Shown piece after piece: positions 9,254 to 17,531 of a DNA stretch of 64,000 bases (position 1 is the stretch's first letter; each line of letters begins with the position of its first letter). Under the pieces are notes generated by a model. The model made no database searches. It had not been told where the DNA came from and saw nothing but the letters and a program-made list of their open reading frames with translations. The position numbers and the translations under genes are program-made. The stretch comes from Streptomyces sp. NBC_00708 (GTDB lineage: Bacteria; Actinomycetota; Actinomycetes; Streptomycetales; Streptomycetaceae): NCBI GenBank assembly GCA_036226585.1, contig CP108999.1:1-64000 (forward strand), in the 5' to 3' direction.

Positions 9254-10092
9254 TGTGGCCGCTGGAACCGCCCACCGTATCTGCGCGCCTCAGCTTCGAG
9301 ACGTGTGTGAGCAATACTCGCGACACAGAGCGCCGCCAGCTGTTGGTTGCCGCAGGGGACAGCGTCGAGGATGCCGGGACGCGCTTTCGTGACGCCGCGC
9401 AGGAGGGTGCTCTGCACGATCTGCAGAGCGAGTTCTTCCCCATGCAGGGGGTCAGTGCTGGCAATGCCGTGCGGTGGGTCTACAAGAACGGCATGGTCGA
9501 AGGGAAGGGCCGTGCCATCTACGACCAGCTCATGCGGGCCCCGTTGCACGAGAGGTGCCCGCTGTGCGGCCACGGCACCGTCACCACGCTGGACCACTTC
9601 CTGCCGAAGAAGCTGTTCCCAGCGCTGTGTGTGGATCCGCTCAATCTCGTACCGGCGTGTGCCGAGTGCAACCACGCCAAGGGCGAGAAGGTGCCCTTGA
9701 GCGCGGAGACGACACTGCTGCACCCGTACTTGGACCGTATAGACCAGGACCGCTGGCTCGATGCGCGGATCGTAGAATCCAGTCCTCTGTGGCTTGAGTT
9801 CTTCGTCAGTCCTCCGAGCTCGTGGGAGCAGGTACTCGTGCGGCGGACCCAGTATCACTTCAAGCGATTCCGGCTTGCTGAGCGGTTCGCCGCGCAGGCC
9901 AACCGGACCCTGGCCGGCATCCGGCGACAGCTCACGAGCCTGTTGCAGGCTGGCGGCTGCGAGCCGGTGCGCGCCTACCTGATCGCCGAAGCCGAGACAC
10001 GGCTCGCCGACCGTCCCAACGGCTGGGAAGGCGTGACCTACCGGGCTCTGGCAGAAAGCGACACCTTCTGCGCAGGCGGCTGGCCAAGCTGA
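9253..10092 (+). CDS. ptuB: Septu-type HNH endonuclease PtuB
   Basis: A 279-residue HNH nuclease. Zinc-binding pairs C102-x2-C105 and C136-x2-C139 flank the catalytic region with D114-H115, N131 and a further histidine at 141, all intact. The N-terminal 95 residues are a helical region without recognised motif and the C-terminal half carries aromatic and basic helices (QYHFKRFRLAERFA). The ATG at 9253 overlaps the ptuA stop by one base, so stoichiometric co-expression is expected. In Septu the HNH subunit degrades nucleic acid during infection; here that role is inferred from pairing with the ATPase. Confidence 0.82.
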   Translation: MWPLEPPTVSARLSFETCVSNTRDTERRQLLVAAGDSVEDAGTRFRDAAQEGALHDLQSEFFPMQGVSAGNAVRWVYKNGMVEGKGRAIYDQLMRAPLHERCPLCGHGTVTTLDHFLPKKLFPALCVDPLNLVPACAECNHAKGEKVPLSAETTLLHPYLDRIDQDRWLDARIVESSPLWLEFFVSPPSSWEQVLVRRTQYHFKRFRLAERFAAQANRTLAGIRRQLTSLLQAGGCEPVRAYLIAEAETRLADRPNGWEGVTYRALAESDTFCAGGWPS

Positions 10093-10397
10093 GCCTGTGC
10101 TCAGGGGCGTCAGCAGCGCAGTAGCTGCTGGCTCCGGCGGAAAGGCGCTCCGGTAGGACAAAGGCGCGCGCCCAGGCCCGCGCCGCCAAGAAGGGCAGGA
10201 TGTGATGACGATCGCTGTGAAGCCCGCAGCCCTCCAGTACGGGCTCTGTCTCCTCGTCTCGCCGTGTATCGCGGCGGGCTCGGAGCACCGCCCGGTGTTG
10301 GGGCCGCTCGTCACGGTGTGCGCGTTGGGAAAAGTCATGGCCTGGTCGAGTCAGCCCTGGCCGTCGAGGACATTGATGAGTGACGAGTGTGACGCAT
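10093..10397. other. Gap between convergent ptuB and 10398-11324
   Basis: About 300 bases with no gene showing codon bias. A small inverted repeat (CAGCAG...GCTGCTGG, near 10112-10132) may serve as terminator for ptuB. Confidence 0.3.
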
Positions 10398-11324
10398 CTA
10401 CTGCGCCTGACTCACGCCGCCCGCCGCCATCGCCGACGCTGCGGCGGTATTACCGGGGCCACGTTGTCCTCGGACTTCAGCATCTCGCGGGGCGGCCGCG
10501 ACAAGTCTGTCCAAGCGCACGGTGACCTGTTCTTCGTTCTGCCTCTTCCGGTCGAGCCATTCTTGGCCGCCCATCGCCTCCGCCACGACCGCCTGAGCCT
10601 GCGAGTCGCTGATATCAGCGATGGCGGCCCGAAGAGCTTCATCTGCGCCGGCCATCGCTCGAACTTTCCTCTTGGTATCCCCGGAAGCCGCAGCTGCTCC
10701 CAGTTCGTCGAGGGATGTTCTAGCTCGACTGGCTAGTTCAGCACGGGAAGGGTCGCCGCACCACATTGACTCGTTGATCACCCCCCGGAGGTACCGCGCG
10801 GGTCCGGCAACGCTGGAGATCGCGACGAACTCGTCCAGCGCGCTGACCATGTCTTCAGCGGCTCGCATGACAGGGGTGTTGACAATCAACTCGATCTCCG
10901 CTGCTTTGCGCAGGACGGAGTGGCCTGCCTGGTCGATCTGTGCCTGCGTGGTCCCGGCAGCGTCGCTTTGCGAGTACAACCGGTGCACCGCTTCCGCTCT
11001 CTCGCGAATGAGCTGGATGAACTCGGCCGTGAGAACGTGCCGCACCGTCCATAGGGCCGCCACCCGCTGCGCCTCGGCTGCGATCTGCGCTGCCTCTCTG
11101 GCGGCCGCAGCCTGGTCCCTGCCCCCGTTCGCCTGGATCTTCGCACCGATGACGCTGCCGAGGAGGCCGCCGCCGATTGCAAGGAAGGCCACCAGCGCGG
11201 CAAAGATCTCGTTGTTCTCTTCGAAGTACTTCCACAGCCCATGCACCGGCACATCATGCCGAACACGGCTGACACCCCGCCGAGGTACGCCACCGGGCGT
11301 AGCTGCCAGAGCTGCTGTCGGCAC
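10398..11324 (-). CDS. Membrane-anchored helical protein
   Basis: Up to 308 residues, depending on start: the GTG at 11324 has no clear ribosome site, and later in-frame GTG codons at 11255 or 11246 are equally possible. One strong membrane helix (IFAALVAFLAIGGGLLGSVI) follows near residues 40-60, then a long alanine/glutamate/arginine-rich region that should be helical or coiled-coil (AAAAREAAQIAAEAQRVAAL) and an acidic middle. The predicted form is a short extracytoplasmic or cytoplasmic N-terminus, a single helix and a large helical domain. No enzyme motif is visible. It faces ptuB convergently and is probably independent of it. The function is unknown. Confidence 0.65.
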   Translation of the reverse strand: MPTAALAATPGGVPRRGVSRVRHDVPVHGLWKYFEENNEIFAALVAFLAIGGGLLGSVIGAKIQANGGRDQAAAAREAAQIAAEAQRVAALWTVRHVLTAEFIQLIRERAEAVHRLYSQSDAAGTTQAQIDQAGHSVLRKAAEIELIVNTPVMRAAEDMVSALDEFVAISSVAGPARYLRGVINESMWCGDPSRAELASRARTSLDELGAAAASGDTKRKVRAMAGADEALRAAIADISDSQAQAVVAEAMGGQEWLDRKRQNEEQVTVRLDRLVAAAPRDAEVRGQRGPGNTAAASAMAAGGVSQAQ

Positions 11325-11422
11325 CGTCAGGGCGACATCCTCCTGGGACCTCCAGAACTACCCCAGCAGACGCCAGCTCATCGCGGGCGAATCTCACAGA
11401 GGCGCGGAGACGCGTCGGGTTC

Positions 11423-11764
11423 TCAGTCCCGATTCTGGTCTGCCGAAGCTCGTGCCCCTCGGTGACCGCAGTGCCCGGAACCGTCATCATGGCCAAGCCG
11501 TGGCCTCCGCATGACGGTTTCTGCCGGTCGCCGTGCGGGACGAGCAGCACGGACAAGCAGTGGTTCGCTTGGCGGTGCCCTCTGCCCGGCCATGACAAGA
11601 AGCTCGATCCGTTCCTCGTCGGAGAAGCGCTCGAGCTCGCGGGCGCCCATCTTGTGCCGCAATTCCCTCCAGGTGCGCATCTCGCCGCTGCTGGCTCCTC
11701 CCTTGCGGGCCGGTGCAGTCGGGTGCGGTGTCGGCCCGGGTGGTTCCTCGGCTGACTGCTCCAT
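11423..11764 (-). CDS. Small hypothetical protein
   Basis: A 113-residue frame starting at an ATG at 11764. The central part (RTWRELRHKMGARELERF followed by DEERIELLVMAGQ) has strong GC bias at third codon positions, which the overlapping rightward frames lack, so it is probably a real gene. The N-terminus is proline-rich and the C-terminus arginine-rich and low in complexity. The ribosome site is weak. No family was recognised. Confidence 0.45.
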   Translation of the reverse strand: MEQSAEEPPGPTPHPTAPARKGGASSGEMRTWRELRHKMGARELERFSDEERIELLVMAGQRAPPSEPLLVRAARPARRPAETVMRRPRLGHDDGSGHCGHRGARASADQNRD

Positions 11765-11806
11765 ACGGGGACGTCGCCAGTAACCGGGGTCTTCCTGGGG
11801 CGTTGG

Positions 11807-13000
11807 ATGTACGTGTTGAAACCCGCACCCAGTCACAGCACGGCCGGCGGCGAAAAGTCCGGTGTGTCACAGCCGTTGCCGTTCCTCCTCACGGTCAAGC
11901 AGGGCGAGGCCGCCCGCGCACTGCTCAGCTACGTGGCATCGCTCCCGCTCCCGGGACCGGAGCCGCAGCTCCTGGCCACCGTCGTGACGATCAGGGCAGC
12001 CCGGGTCGGCACCGGGAACCTGACCGGGGGCGACTTGGCGGCTCTGCGGCTGAACGATCCTCCCGCGGCCGTGGAAGCGCTTCGTGGCCTGGGCTGGCAG
12101 ATCGGGGACGCGATCTTCGACAGCGATCCCGCAGCCCCGCCGGTCCCCGTGACCGTTCCCGGCCTGGCGTGCGAGACGGACCACCCGCTGCTTATGGGCA
12201 AGCAGATGCGGTCGCGGGTCTCGGGATGGACCACCCGGGCTTTGACGGCCAAGCCGCTCAAGAAACTGTCGCCGGCCGCCCGGCTGGCCGGGCTGTTCAC
12301 GGCCGCGCACAGCACCGCCACGCTCCTGGGCCGGTATCCCGCCGATCTCCCCGAAGCCTGCCGGTCAGCCTTGCCCCACCTCCTGGACAAGGGCTTCCTC
12401 GCCGAGGCCGGCGACACCACGTTCCAACTGGCCCCCGCTGTGGGGCATCTGGCGGGAATGAGGCCGCCCACCGACCAGGAGAGGGCTCTGCGCCGCCCGG
12501 CACGCCCCGGATCCGCGCGGTGGTTCGAGTACGACCCGGAGGCCTGGAACCGGTGGAAGACCGCAGCCACACCAGCGCTGCGGCACCACGTCGAAAGCGT
12601 CGAGTACTGCCACCGGTGCGCCCTGTCCGTGGAGCGGGTCGCGGAGAGCTTCATGCTCCCGCCAGGAATCAACAAGTTCTTCTCTCAGAACGTCAAGATC
12701 GCCTACGGGCAGTGGAAGGACGAGCACCCCGACCGCGGCCGGCAGGCCGCCGAATACACCGTGGCCTTCCGCGCAGAACACGGACACGGCCCCTCGTTCA
12801 AGCAACTGGGCGACGGCCTGGGCTGGACACTCCCCCGCCCCGTCCTCGGCTTCATCGTGAACCGCCTTCTGACGAACAAATGGCTGACGAAGACGGGCGA
12901 TGTCCCCTGGACCCTCCGCCCCGGAACAGCAGCCCAGCAGCAAGGCATCACCCTGCCCACAGCTCGCAAACCGCAAGCCCCCGAACCCGCCCGATCCTGA
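11807..13000 (+). CDS. Hypothetical protein, possible DNA-binding
   Basis: A 397-residue protein. The ATG at 11807 is preceded by GGGGCG; an in-frame GTG at 11864 (VSQPLPFLL) is an alternative that removes 19 residues. Residues 90-230 look like winged-helix segments (PPAAVEALRGLGWQIG, LPHLLDKGFLAEAG), and the C-terminal part contains FKQLGDGLGW and NRLLTNKWLTKTGDVPW, again resembling helix-turn-helix and wing elements. It sits between a small leftward gene and a run of gene relics. The predicted nucleic-acid binding is an inference; the family is unknown to me. Confidence 0.7.
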   Translation: MYVLKPAPSHSTAGGEKSGVSQPLPFLLTVKQGEAARALLSYVASLPLPGPEPQLLATVVTIRAARVGTGNLTGGDLAALRLNDPPAAVEALRGLGWQIGDAIFDSDPAAPPVPVTVPGLACETDHPLLMGKQMRSRVSGWTTRALTAKPLKKLSPAARLAGLFTAAHSTATLLGRYPADLPEACRSALPHLLDKGFLAEAGDTTFQLAPAVGHLAGMRPPTDQERALRRPARPGSARWFEYDPEAWNRWKTAATPALRHHVESVEYCHRCALSVERVAESFMLPPGINKFFSQNVKIAYGQWKDEHPDRGRQAAEYTVAFRAEHGHGPSFKQLGDGLGWTLPRPVLGFIVNRLLTNKWLTKTGDVPWTLRPGTAAQQQGITLPTARKPQAPEPARS

Positions 13001-13038
13001 CCGCACGGTGCCTCACCCCCGGACTCCCGGGGCAGGCT

Positions 13039-13172
13039 CTAGACAGGGAGGGGTAGATCGGGGTGGTCGATGTGGTGGTGCTCAATCTCCAGGCCGTACT
13101 CGCCGCCGATCGCCGCTCAGACCCGGCGGCCGACCGCGTCTGCCACTGCAACTGAGCGATGCCGGCAGCCCT
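13039..13172 (-). pseudogene. RapZ C-terminal-like gene remnant
   Basis: Reading leftward from 13172, the frame encodes GCRHRSVAVADAVGRRV, then a TGA where the intact relative at 19857-20351 has tryptophan, then EYGLEIEHHHIDHP before a final TAG at 13039-13041. The match to the C-terminus of that gene is close at both protein and nucleotide level. The upstream three quarters of the gene is missing. It is a decayed fragment lying directly beside a second relic at 13233-13370. Confidence 0.75.
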
Positions 13173-13232
13173 TTCTCTGTTGTTGCCGAACATCAATCGA
13201 TCGCGGCTCGTCTGTAGCTTTCCACGCCAAGC

Positions 13233-13370
13233 CGGGTGCCCGGCTTGGCCGGTGGAGTGGCAGCGTGCCTTCATCATGTCCGAAACCATCTGGAGGCCGG
13301 CCACCCGGTCGGGGCGCTGTCCCCGGAACGGGTCTGCCTGCTCTCCGCCATCGGGATGCGACGGGCGTGA
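13233..13370 (+). pseudogene. Remnant of telomere-type helicase 3' end
   Basis: The frame starting near 13233 encodes GCPAWPVEWQRAF, matching the HA-repeat region of the helicase at 691-3228 (around 2765-2800). After a deletion and frame change it resumes as ALSPERVCLLSAIGMRRA followed by TGA at 13368-13370, matching that protein's last residues (TLTPERMEQLSAIGMRW). Similarity is also visible at DNA level, but the two copies are clearly diverged. It is therefore a relic of a second telomere-proximal helicase, now 13 kb inside the replicon. Confidence 0.8.
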
Positions 13371-13501
13371 TGGCCGTCATCATTGCCGCGGCCGCCGCCC
13401 CGGGCCCACTCCCCGGTGAAGCGGGCCTGATCGGCGCTCAGTCGCAACTGGCGCAGCTCAGGCCGGAGCGGCTGCCTACTCTGGTCTGTCTGGTGGCCGG
13501 T

Positions 13502-14323
13502 TCAGCGTCCCCGGACCACGTGGATGCGGCCCTCGTTGTACTTGTCCCAGTCGAGGGTGATCCGGAACCGGGCATGCGCGGGCAGGTCCTTCGCCGCCAC
13601 TGTGGTCGGGGGCGTGCCGCGGTCGAGTGCGATCTCCCCTGTGGTCTCGGCGAGATGGTCCAAGGCGGGCCGCAGTTCGTCCGAGGAGAAGCCGGTGGCG
13701 CGCTCAAGGCGTTCCAGGGAGGTGGACACCCGTTCGGGGTGGTTCAGCGTGTCGGTGAAGTAGGTGAGAAGGGCCTGCTCGGCCGGCTCGATGGTCAGGA
13801 ACAAGCGGATCTTGCTCAGCCGCTGGAGGAGCTCCGTCGGGAGGGTGAGCACGTCCTCGGGAAGGGGGAGCCGGTCGGGCGTGTACCAGCGCCGGTCCAT
13901 CCGCTGGACTAGCCCGAGGGATTCCAGCGTGGCCGCGAGCTCCCGGACCGTGGCCGGCACCGGAAGGGAGCGCTCGCGCAGCGCGGCCGCGAACCATTCC
14001 TGGTGTGCAGCTGAGGCGGCGCGGATCTCTTCGGCCTCCTCGGCAGTGCTGTCGGTGAGCTCCTCGTCATCGATCCACAGCACGGGCGAGTCCAGCCCCT
14101 GCTCGCCGAGGTGGAGCGCGTGAACGGCTGCCTCTCCGAAGACCTGGTCGACGATGGCATCGAAGTCCCCCTCCAGGCGCTCGACCGTGGCCGTGCCGAA
14201 CAGCATGACGATCATCATGGACTGATGCTGCGGCAGGACATGCGTCCACAGGCTCGGGAACCAGTCGGGGTGGAGGGACAGGTACTCCCCTGCCCTCGGT
14301 GCGGCGGCGGTGCTGGACGACAT
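13502..14323 (-). CDS. Hypothetical actinobacterial protein
   Basis: A 273-residue protein with early HPDWFPSLWTHVLPQHQ, an acidic middle (WIDDEELTDSTAEEAEEI) and a C-terminal half that reads like winged-helix units (LERLERATGFSSDELRPAL and LAATLESLGLVQRMDRRWY). It may belong to DUF6042, an actinobacterial family of unknown function; I hold that assignment loosely. It is divergent from the small gene at 14428. No catalytic motif or membrane segment was seen. Confidence 0.7.
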   Translation of the reverse strand: MSSSTAAAPRAGEYLSLHPDWFPSLWTHVLPQHQSMMIVMLFGTATVERLEGDFDAIVDQVFGEAAVHALHLGEQGLDSPVLWIDDEELTDSTAEEAEEIRAASAAHQEWFAAALRERSLPVPATVRELAATLESLGLVQRMDRRWYTPDRLPLPEDVLTLPTELLQRLSKIRLFLTIEPAEQALLTYFTDTLNHPERVSTSLERLERATGFSSDELRPALDHLAETTGEIALDRGTPPTTVAAKDLPAHARFRITLDWDKYNEGRIHVVRGR

Positions 14324-14427
14324 GTGGTTCTCCGATCTGGAAGGTAGTCCGTCCTTGACAACGACACGGCCTCCCGCGGGTACCGGACAGACCCTTCGCG
14401 CTGAGCCGACCGGGCTAGTTTCGCCGT

Positions 14428-14712
14428 ATGACTCTCAACTCAGACGAGCGCGAATTGCTGCGGCGTATCTCCGAGGGGAGCGGCCCCGTCGAACCGCCCG
14501 ATTACTTCCACAGCATCTACCCGCCGGACTTCCCCGTCTCCGCGGCCGAGGACGACCCCCGCCGCGAGGCGTGGGTGGAACTGCAGTTGAACCTCTGTCG
14601 GGCGTACATGCAGCTGTACCGCCGGGGCCTGGTGGAGGTGGTGCACCCGGCCGACGGCGTACGCGGCGACATGGTCGTGATCACGGACGCAGGCCGCGCC
14701 GCACTCGTGTAG
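14428..14712 (+). CDS. Small winged-helix-like protein, probably leaderless
   Basis: A 94-residue protein ending in a wing-like LYRRGLVEVVHPADGVRGD followed by MVVITDAGRAALV, a pattern common in small winged-helix proteins. There is no Shine-Dalgarno sequence. A TAGTTT -10-like hexamer at 14416-14421 lies 6 bases before the ATG, so the transcript probably starts at or next to the A of the start codon, as is common in Streptomyces. It is convergent with 14757-15218 through a shared terminator. Confidence 0.65.
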   Translation: MTLNSDERELLRRISEGSGPVEPPDYFHSIYPPDFPVSAAEDDPRREAWVELQLNLCRAYMQLYRRGLVEVVHPADGVRGDMVVITDAGRAALV

Positions 14713-14718
14713 GCCAGT

Positions 14719-14748
14719 GCCCTGCCTCGCCCCTTGGCGAGGCAGGGC
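14719..14748. terminator. Bidirectional hairpin terminator
   Basis: Perfect 13-bp stem (14719-14731 with 14736-14748), CCTT loop, placed between convergent genes ending at 14712 and 14757. Confidence 0.8.
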
Positions 14749-14756
14749 GCATGCTG

Positions 14757-15218
14757 TCACCCGAGCTTTTTCAGGTCCCGTCGGCTCATTCCGAACAGCA
14801 CGTTCGGCTGGTCGTATTTGAAGGTGTATCCCACGATGAACGCGGAGGCGATGAACACGCCGTTGGACATGTAGACGCCAGTTGCCCGCTGGATCAAGTG
14901 CTTCACACTGTAGCTGCCGACTGTGGGCGTCTTGATCGGCGTGATGTTGTCCCGCATCCACAAGGCCGTCTGGGCAACGAGATCCTCATAGCGCCGAAGA
15001 CTTTCGCGCTGAACGGCGAGTTCGGCGCGGCGCTGCCCGGCAGTCAGGCGAAGAGGGTTGAAGACTCCGATCCCGAAATTGCCGAGCCTTTCGTGCTCCT
15101 CCATGACCTCGGCCAGAGTGGGCCAGTTGGTCTGGCGGCGGTGGGCGTTCGCGTACGTCGTATTGGTGGCGGCCTGGAAAGCGCGGATCCACGACTTCTG
15201 ACGGCGGTTCTGGGTCAT
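14757..15218 (-). CDS. Hypothetical protein
   Basis: A 153-residue protein with an excellent ribosome site (GAGGAGA, 6 bases before the ATG at 15218). It opens with basic SWIRAFQAATNTTYANAHRR, then an aromatic WPTLAEVMEEHERLGNFGIG and a C-terminal region (NGVFIASAFIVGYTFKYD) that is moderately hydrophobic, perhaps a buried strand-helix unit rather than a membrane helix. The opening resembles the N-terminus of many short Streptomyces proteins of unknown function. It probably forms an operon with the gene upstream whose frame starts at 15516. Confidence 0.7.
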   Translation of the reverse strand: MTQNRRQKSWIRAFQAATNTTYANAHRRQTNWPTLAEVMEEHERLGNFGIGVFNPLRLTAGQRRAELAVQRESLRRYEDLVAQTALWMRDNITPIKTPTVGSYSVKHLIQRATGVYMSNGVFIASAFIVGYTFKYDQPNVLFGMSRRDLKKLG

Positions 15219-15516
15219 CGACTTCTCCTCGCGAGGCTGCCCACGTTCCCCGCACGGATGTCTGATGACGTTGCGGAAGTACCGGGCGCGATTCGGAGAA
15301 CCTTGTCCTCGCCGTCACAGCGGACGTGGGCCACTGCGACTCGGAAGGCTCCACAGACGCGGCATCAGTTCGCACAAGGACGTCCTCGCGCAACGGGGCC
15401 CCACTGGCGACGAAGGTCCAGGGCTTGCGCCTCTCTGCCATCCGCTCAGCGTCGGCCTTGAACAGCACCGTTACGCCCTGCTCAGCCAGTGCTTCCATGA
15501 TCGCGACGACGTCCAC
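14986..15516 (-). CDS. Hypothetical protein, 3' end probably frameshifted
   Basis: The frame opens at a GTG at 15516 with a strong GGAGGGAG ribosome site and encodes VDVVAIMEALAEQGVTVLF followed by KADAERMAERRKPWTFVASG, which looks like a genuine conserved N-terminus. After about residue 55 the GC third-position bias fades and the frame runs on to 14986, overlapping the well-supported 14757-15218 gene by more than 230 bases. The likely explanation is a truncated or frameshifted gene of roughly 90 codons. The exact end cannot be set from sequence alone. Confidence 0.4.
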   Translation of the reverse strand: MDVVAIMEALAEQGVTVLFKADAERMAERRKPWTFVASGAPLREDVLVRTDAASVEPSESQWPTSAVTARTRFSESRPVLPQRHQTSVRGTWAASRGEVDDPEPPSEVVDPRFPGRHQYDVRERPPPPDQLAHSGRGHGGARKARQFRDRSLQPSSPDCRAAPRRTRRSARKSSAL

Positions 15517-15679
15517 CGGCACTCTCCCTCCCGAAGCGCTTCGAACACGCCACCGGATGAACATACCTACTCCGGACCGGACCCCGGAGACTGCCCTCAT
15601 CACCCAAAGTGACCAATCGCGGCGATTCGAGCTGGAATACGCGACACCTCAACATGCGAGCCCACCAGTCCCGAGGCTG

Positions 15680-15746
15680 GTTTCCAGTCGTCGTGCGCCC
15701 TTGGGTGTCGTACCAGTCCGGGCCCTCGGCGGACCTGCGACCAGTC
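15680..15746 (-). pseudogene. Fragment related to the 21275-21871 gene
   Basis: Reading leftward, this segment encodes AEGPDWYDTQG and matches, nearly base for base, the segment of the intact gene at 21550-21625 (VAAEGPDWYDTQGPHDDW). Flanking sequence is unrelated and no full frame remains. It is a short relic of a duplicated gene. Confidence 0.65.
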
Positions 15747-15973
15747 GTCACGCAGATTCCTCCTTCATGGGCGTGTATGACAGGGCAGCTGCCCTGTGCC
15801 GCCGAAGATTGATCGCGCTGGTCAGCGGTCAAGAGCACCGTTGGGGCTGCGCCGTCCTGCGCCGGCGCCAGCGATGTGCAGTCCTACTCACAGCGCTCAT
15901 CGACGTAGTCGGCGTCCACACCCTTGATGCGGTACGGGGGCACGAACGTGGCAACCGGCAGGGAGAGCTGAAC

Positions 15974-16172
15974 CACCTGACTTGGCTTCGTGACGTACTT
16001 TGAAGATGTGGCCCTATTGGAGTCCGCTGTGGAGGCAGCAAGTAGGGTCCCAACCATCTGACTTGGCTCACGACCTACTTTGAAGACGAGTCCCTCTCGG
16101 GGCTCTCTGCCGGAGGAGCTGCTGGCCAAGAGCCCTGAATCATCTGACTTGGCTTCGTGACGTACTTTGAAG
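15974..16172. repeat. Three long direct repeats, candidate origin iterons
   Basis: Copies of about 32 bases begin near 15974, 16055 and 16141, sharing CTGACTTGGCTTCGTGACGT and then ACTTTGAAG; copy 2 differs at a few positions in the middle (GGCTCACGACCT). The shared CTGAC lies at 15977, 16058 and 16144, a spacing of 81 and 86 bases. They end 53 bases before repA, the position of the origin in pAL5000-type plasmids, where RepB binds repeated sites. The whole stretch from 15517 to 15973 otherwise holds only the relic at 15680-15746. Confidence 0.7.
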
Positions 16173-16224
16173 TTTTCGGCGTGTCAGCCTCTCCCGGCTC
16201 TCCCGGCCACGGGAAGATCAGCGC

Positions 16225-17136
16225 ATGAACGGGGAGCTGCCTGCAGCGCAGTGGGACGAGTTGTGGCTGCCGTTGCGGCCGTACGCGACGAACCGGCTAC
16301 AGGGTGGGATCAGGCGAGAGCGGCGGCCGGTAGCGATGACCCGCCGGTACGTGGAGGCGAACCCGTCGGCGATGAGCAACCTCCTCGTTGTGGATGTGGA
16401 CCACTCGGATGCGGTGCTGCGAGCGGTGTCGTCGGTGGGGTCGCATCCGCTGCCCAACGCGGTCGTGGAGAACCCGGTGAACGGGCATGCTCATGCGGTG
16501 TGGGCGCTGGAGGAGGCGGTGACGCGGACCGAGTACGCACGGCGTAAGCCGCTGGCCTACGCGGCCGCCGTCACCGAGGGCCTGCGCCGCGCGCTGGACG
16601 GGGATTCAGCGTACTCGGGTCTGATGACGAAGAACCCGTTGCACACGGACTGGAGCACCGAGTGGCTCCATGGCGGACTCCACACGCTCGGCGGCCTGGA
16701 GGAGGCGCTGAGCAGCCACATGCCGTCCGTCCGCTGGCGGGAGACCAAGCGGTTCCGCACCAACATCACCGGGCTGGGGCGCAACTGCTCGATCTTCGAG
16801 ACGGCCCGGACCTGGGCGTACCGCGAGGTACGCCACCACTTTGGCAGCCCAGACACCCTCCACACTGCCATCCACGCCGAAGTACACACCCGTAACGCCG
16901 AATTCGCTGAGCCGCTGCCGGCCGTGGAGGCGCGTGCGATCGCCAACAGCATCCACCGGTGGATCACAACGCGCTCCAGGATGTGGAAGGACGGTCCGGC
17001 CGTCTACGAGGCCACCTTCGTCGCTATCCAGTCCGCCCGGGGGAAGAAGGGCGGGAAGGCTTCGGGGGCAATGCGGGCAGCGCGCCGGAACGAGCGCACC
17101 GACGCCATGCTTGAGTACATGAGGGGGAAGTCGTGA
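16225..17136 (+). CDS. repA: Replication initiator RepA (pAL5000/ColE2-like primase type)
   Basis: A 303-residue protein of the plasmid replicase/PriCT family. A DVDH motif (residues 57-60) and GHAHAVWAL (87-95) give the metal-binding D-x-D and H residues of the primase-like core. The C-terminal half, with NPLHTDWSTEW near residue 135-145 and the basic tail, matches PriCT-like initiators of actinobacterial theta plasmids such as pAL5000. It would bind the origin and prime leading-strand synthesis together with RepB. Its stop overlaps the GTG of repB (GTGA, 17133-17136). Three direct repeats lie just upstream. The gene seems full length, with no frameshift. Confidence 0.88.
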   Translation: MNGELPAAQWDELWLPLRPYATNRLQGGIRRERRPVAMTRRYVEANPSAMSNLLVVDVDHSDAVLRAVSSVGSHPLPNAVVENPVNGHAHAVWALEEAVTRTEYARRKPLAYAAAVTEGLRRALDGDSAYSGLMTKNPLHTDWSTEWLHGGLHTLGGLEEALSSHMPSVRWRETKRFRTNITGLGRNCSIFETARTWAYREVRHHFGSPDTLHTAIHAEVHTRNAEFAEPLPAVEARAIANSIHRWITTRSRMWKDGPAVYEATFVAIQSARGKKGGKASGAMRAARRNERTDAMLEYMRGKS

Positions 17137-17447
17137 CTCAGGAGCCCAGGCGTGAACGTCGCACCGCGACCGCCCGTGAGCTCGCGGACCGGTTCGGAGT
17201 GTCCGAGCGGACGGTGCAGCGCATGGTTGCCGAGGAACGCACGGCGTACGAGGACCGCTCCCGGCAACGACGGGACCAGATCGTCGAACTGCACCGGAAG
17301 GGCCTGAAAGGCTACGAGATCGCGCGCCGGCTGAATGTCTCCTCCGGCCTGGTGTCCATCAGGCTCAAGGAGGCCCGCTCGGCCGGTGTCGACCTCACTC
17401 GTTACGCCGCTGCCGGTGCAACCCACCACGAGCAGGGCCAGTCGTAG
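17133..17447 (+). CDS. repB: Origin-binding helix-turn-helix protein RepB
   Basis: A 104-residue basic protein with two helix-turn-helix-like segments: TARELADRFGVSERTVQRMV (about residues 12-31) and GLKGYEIARRLNVSSGLVSI (about 57-76). In pAL5000-type replicons RepB is a small sigma-factor-like DNA-binding protein translated by coupling with RepA and needed for origin recognition. The GTG start overlaps the repA stop by four bases, exactly as in those plasmids. Position, size and motifs all fit. Confidence 0.82.
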   Translation: MTQEPRRERRTATARELADRFGVSERTVQRMVAEERTAYEDRSRQRRDQIVELHRKGLKGYEIARRLNVSSGLVSIRLKEARSAGVDLTRYAAAGATHHEQGQS

Positions 17448-17531
17448 CGAGCCGACCGGGCCATGTAGATACTGCGCCGCCTTTCGAGTTCCAACCAGCA
17501 AGTATCCGCACCGGGCCCAGACACAGGCAGC

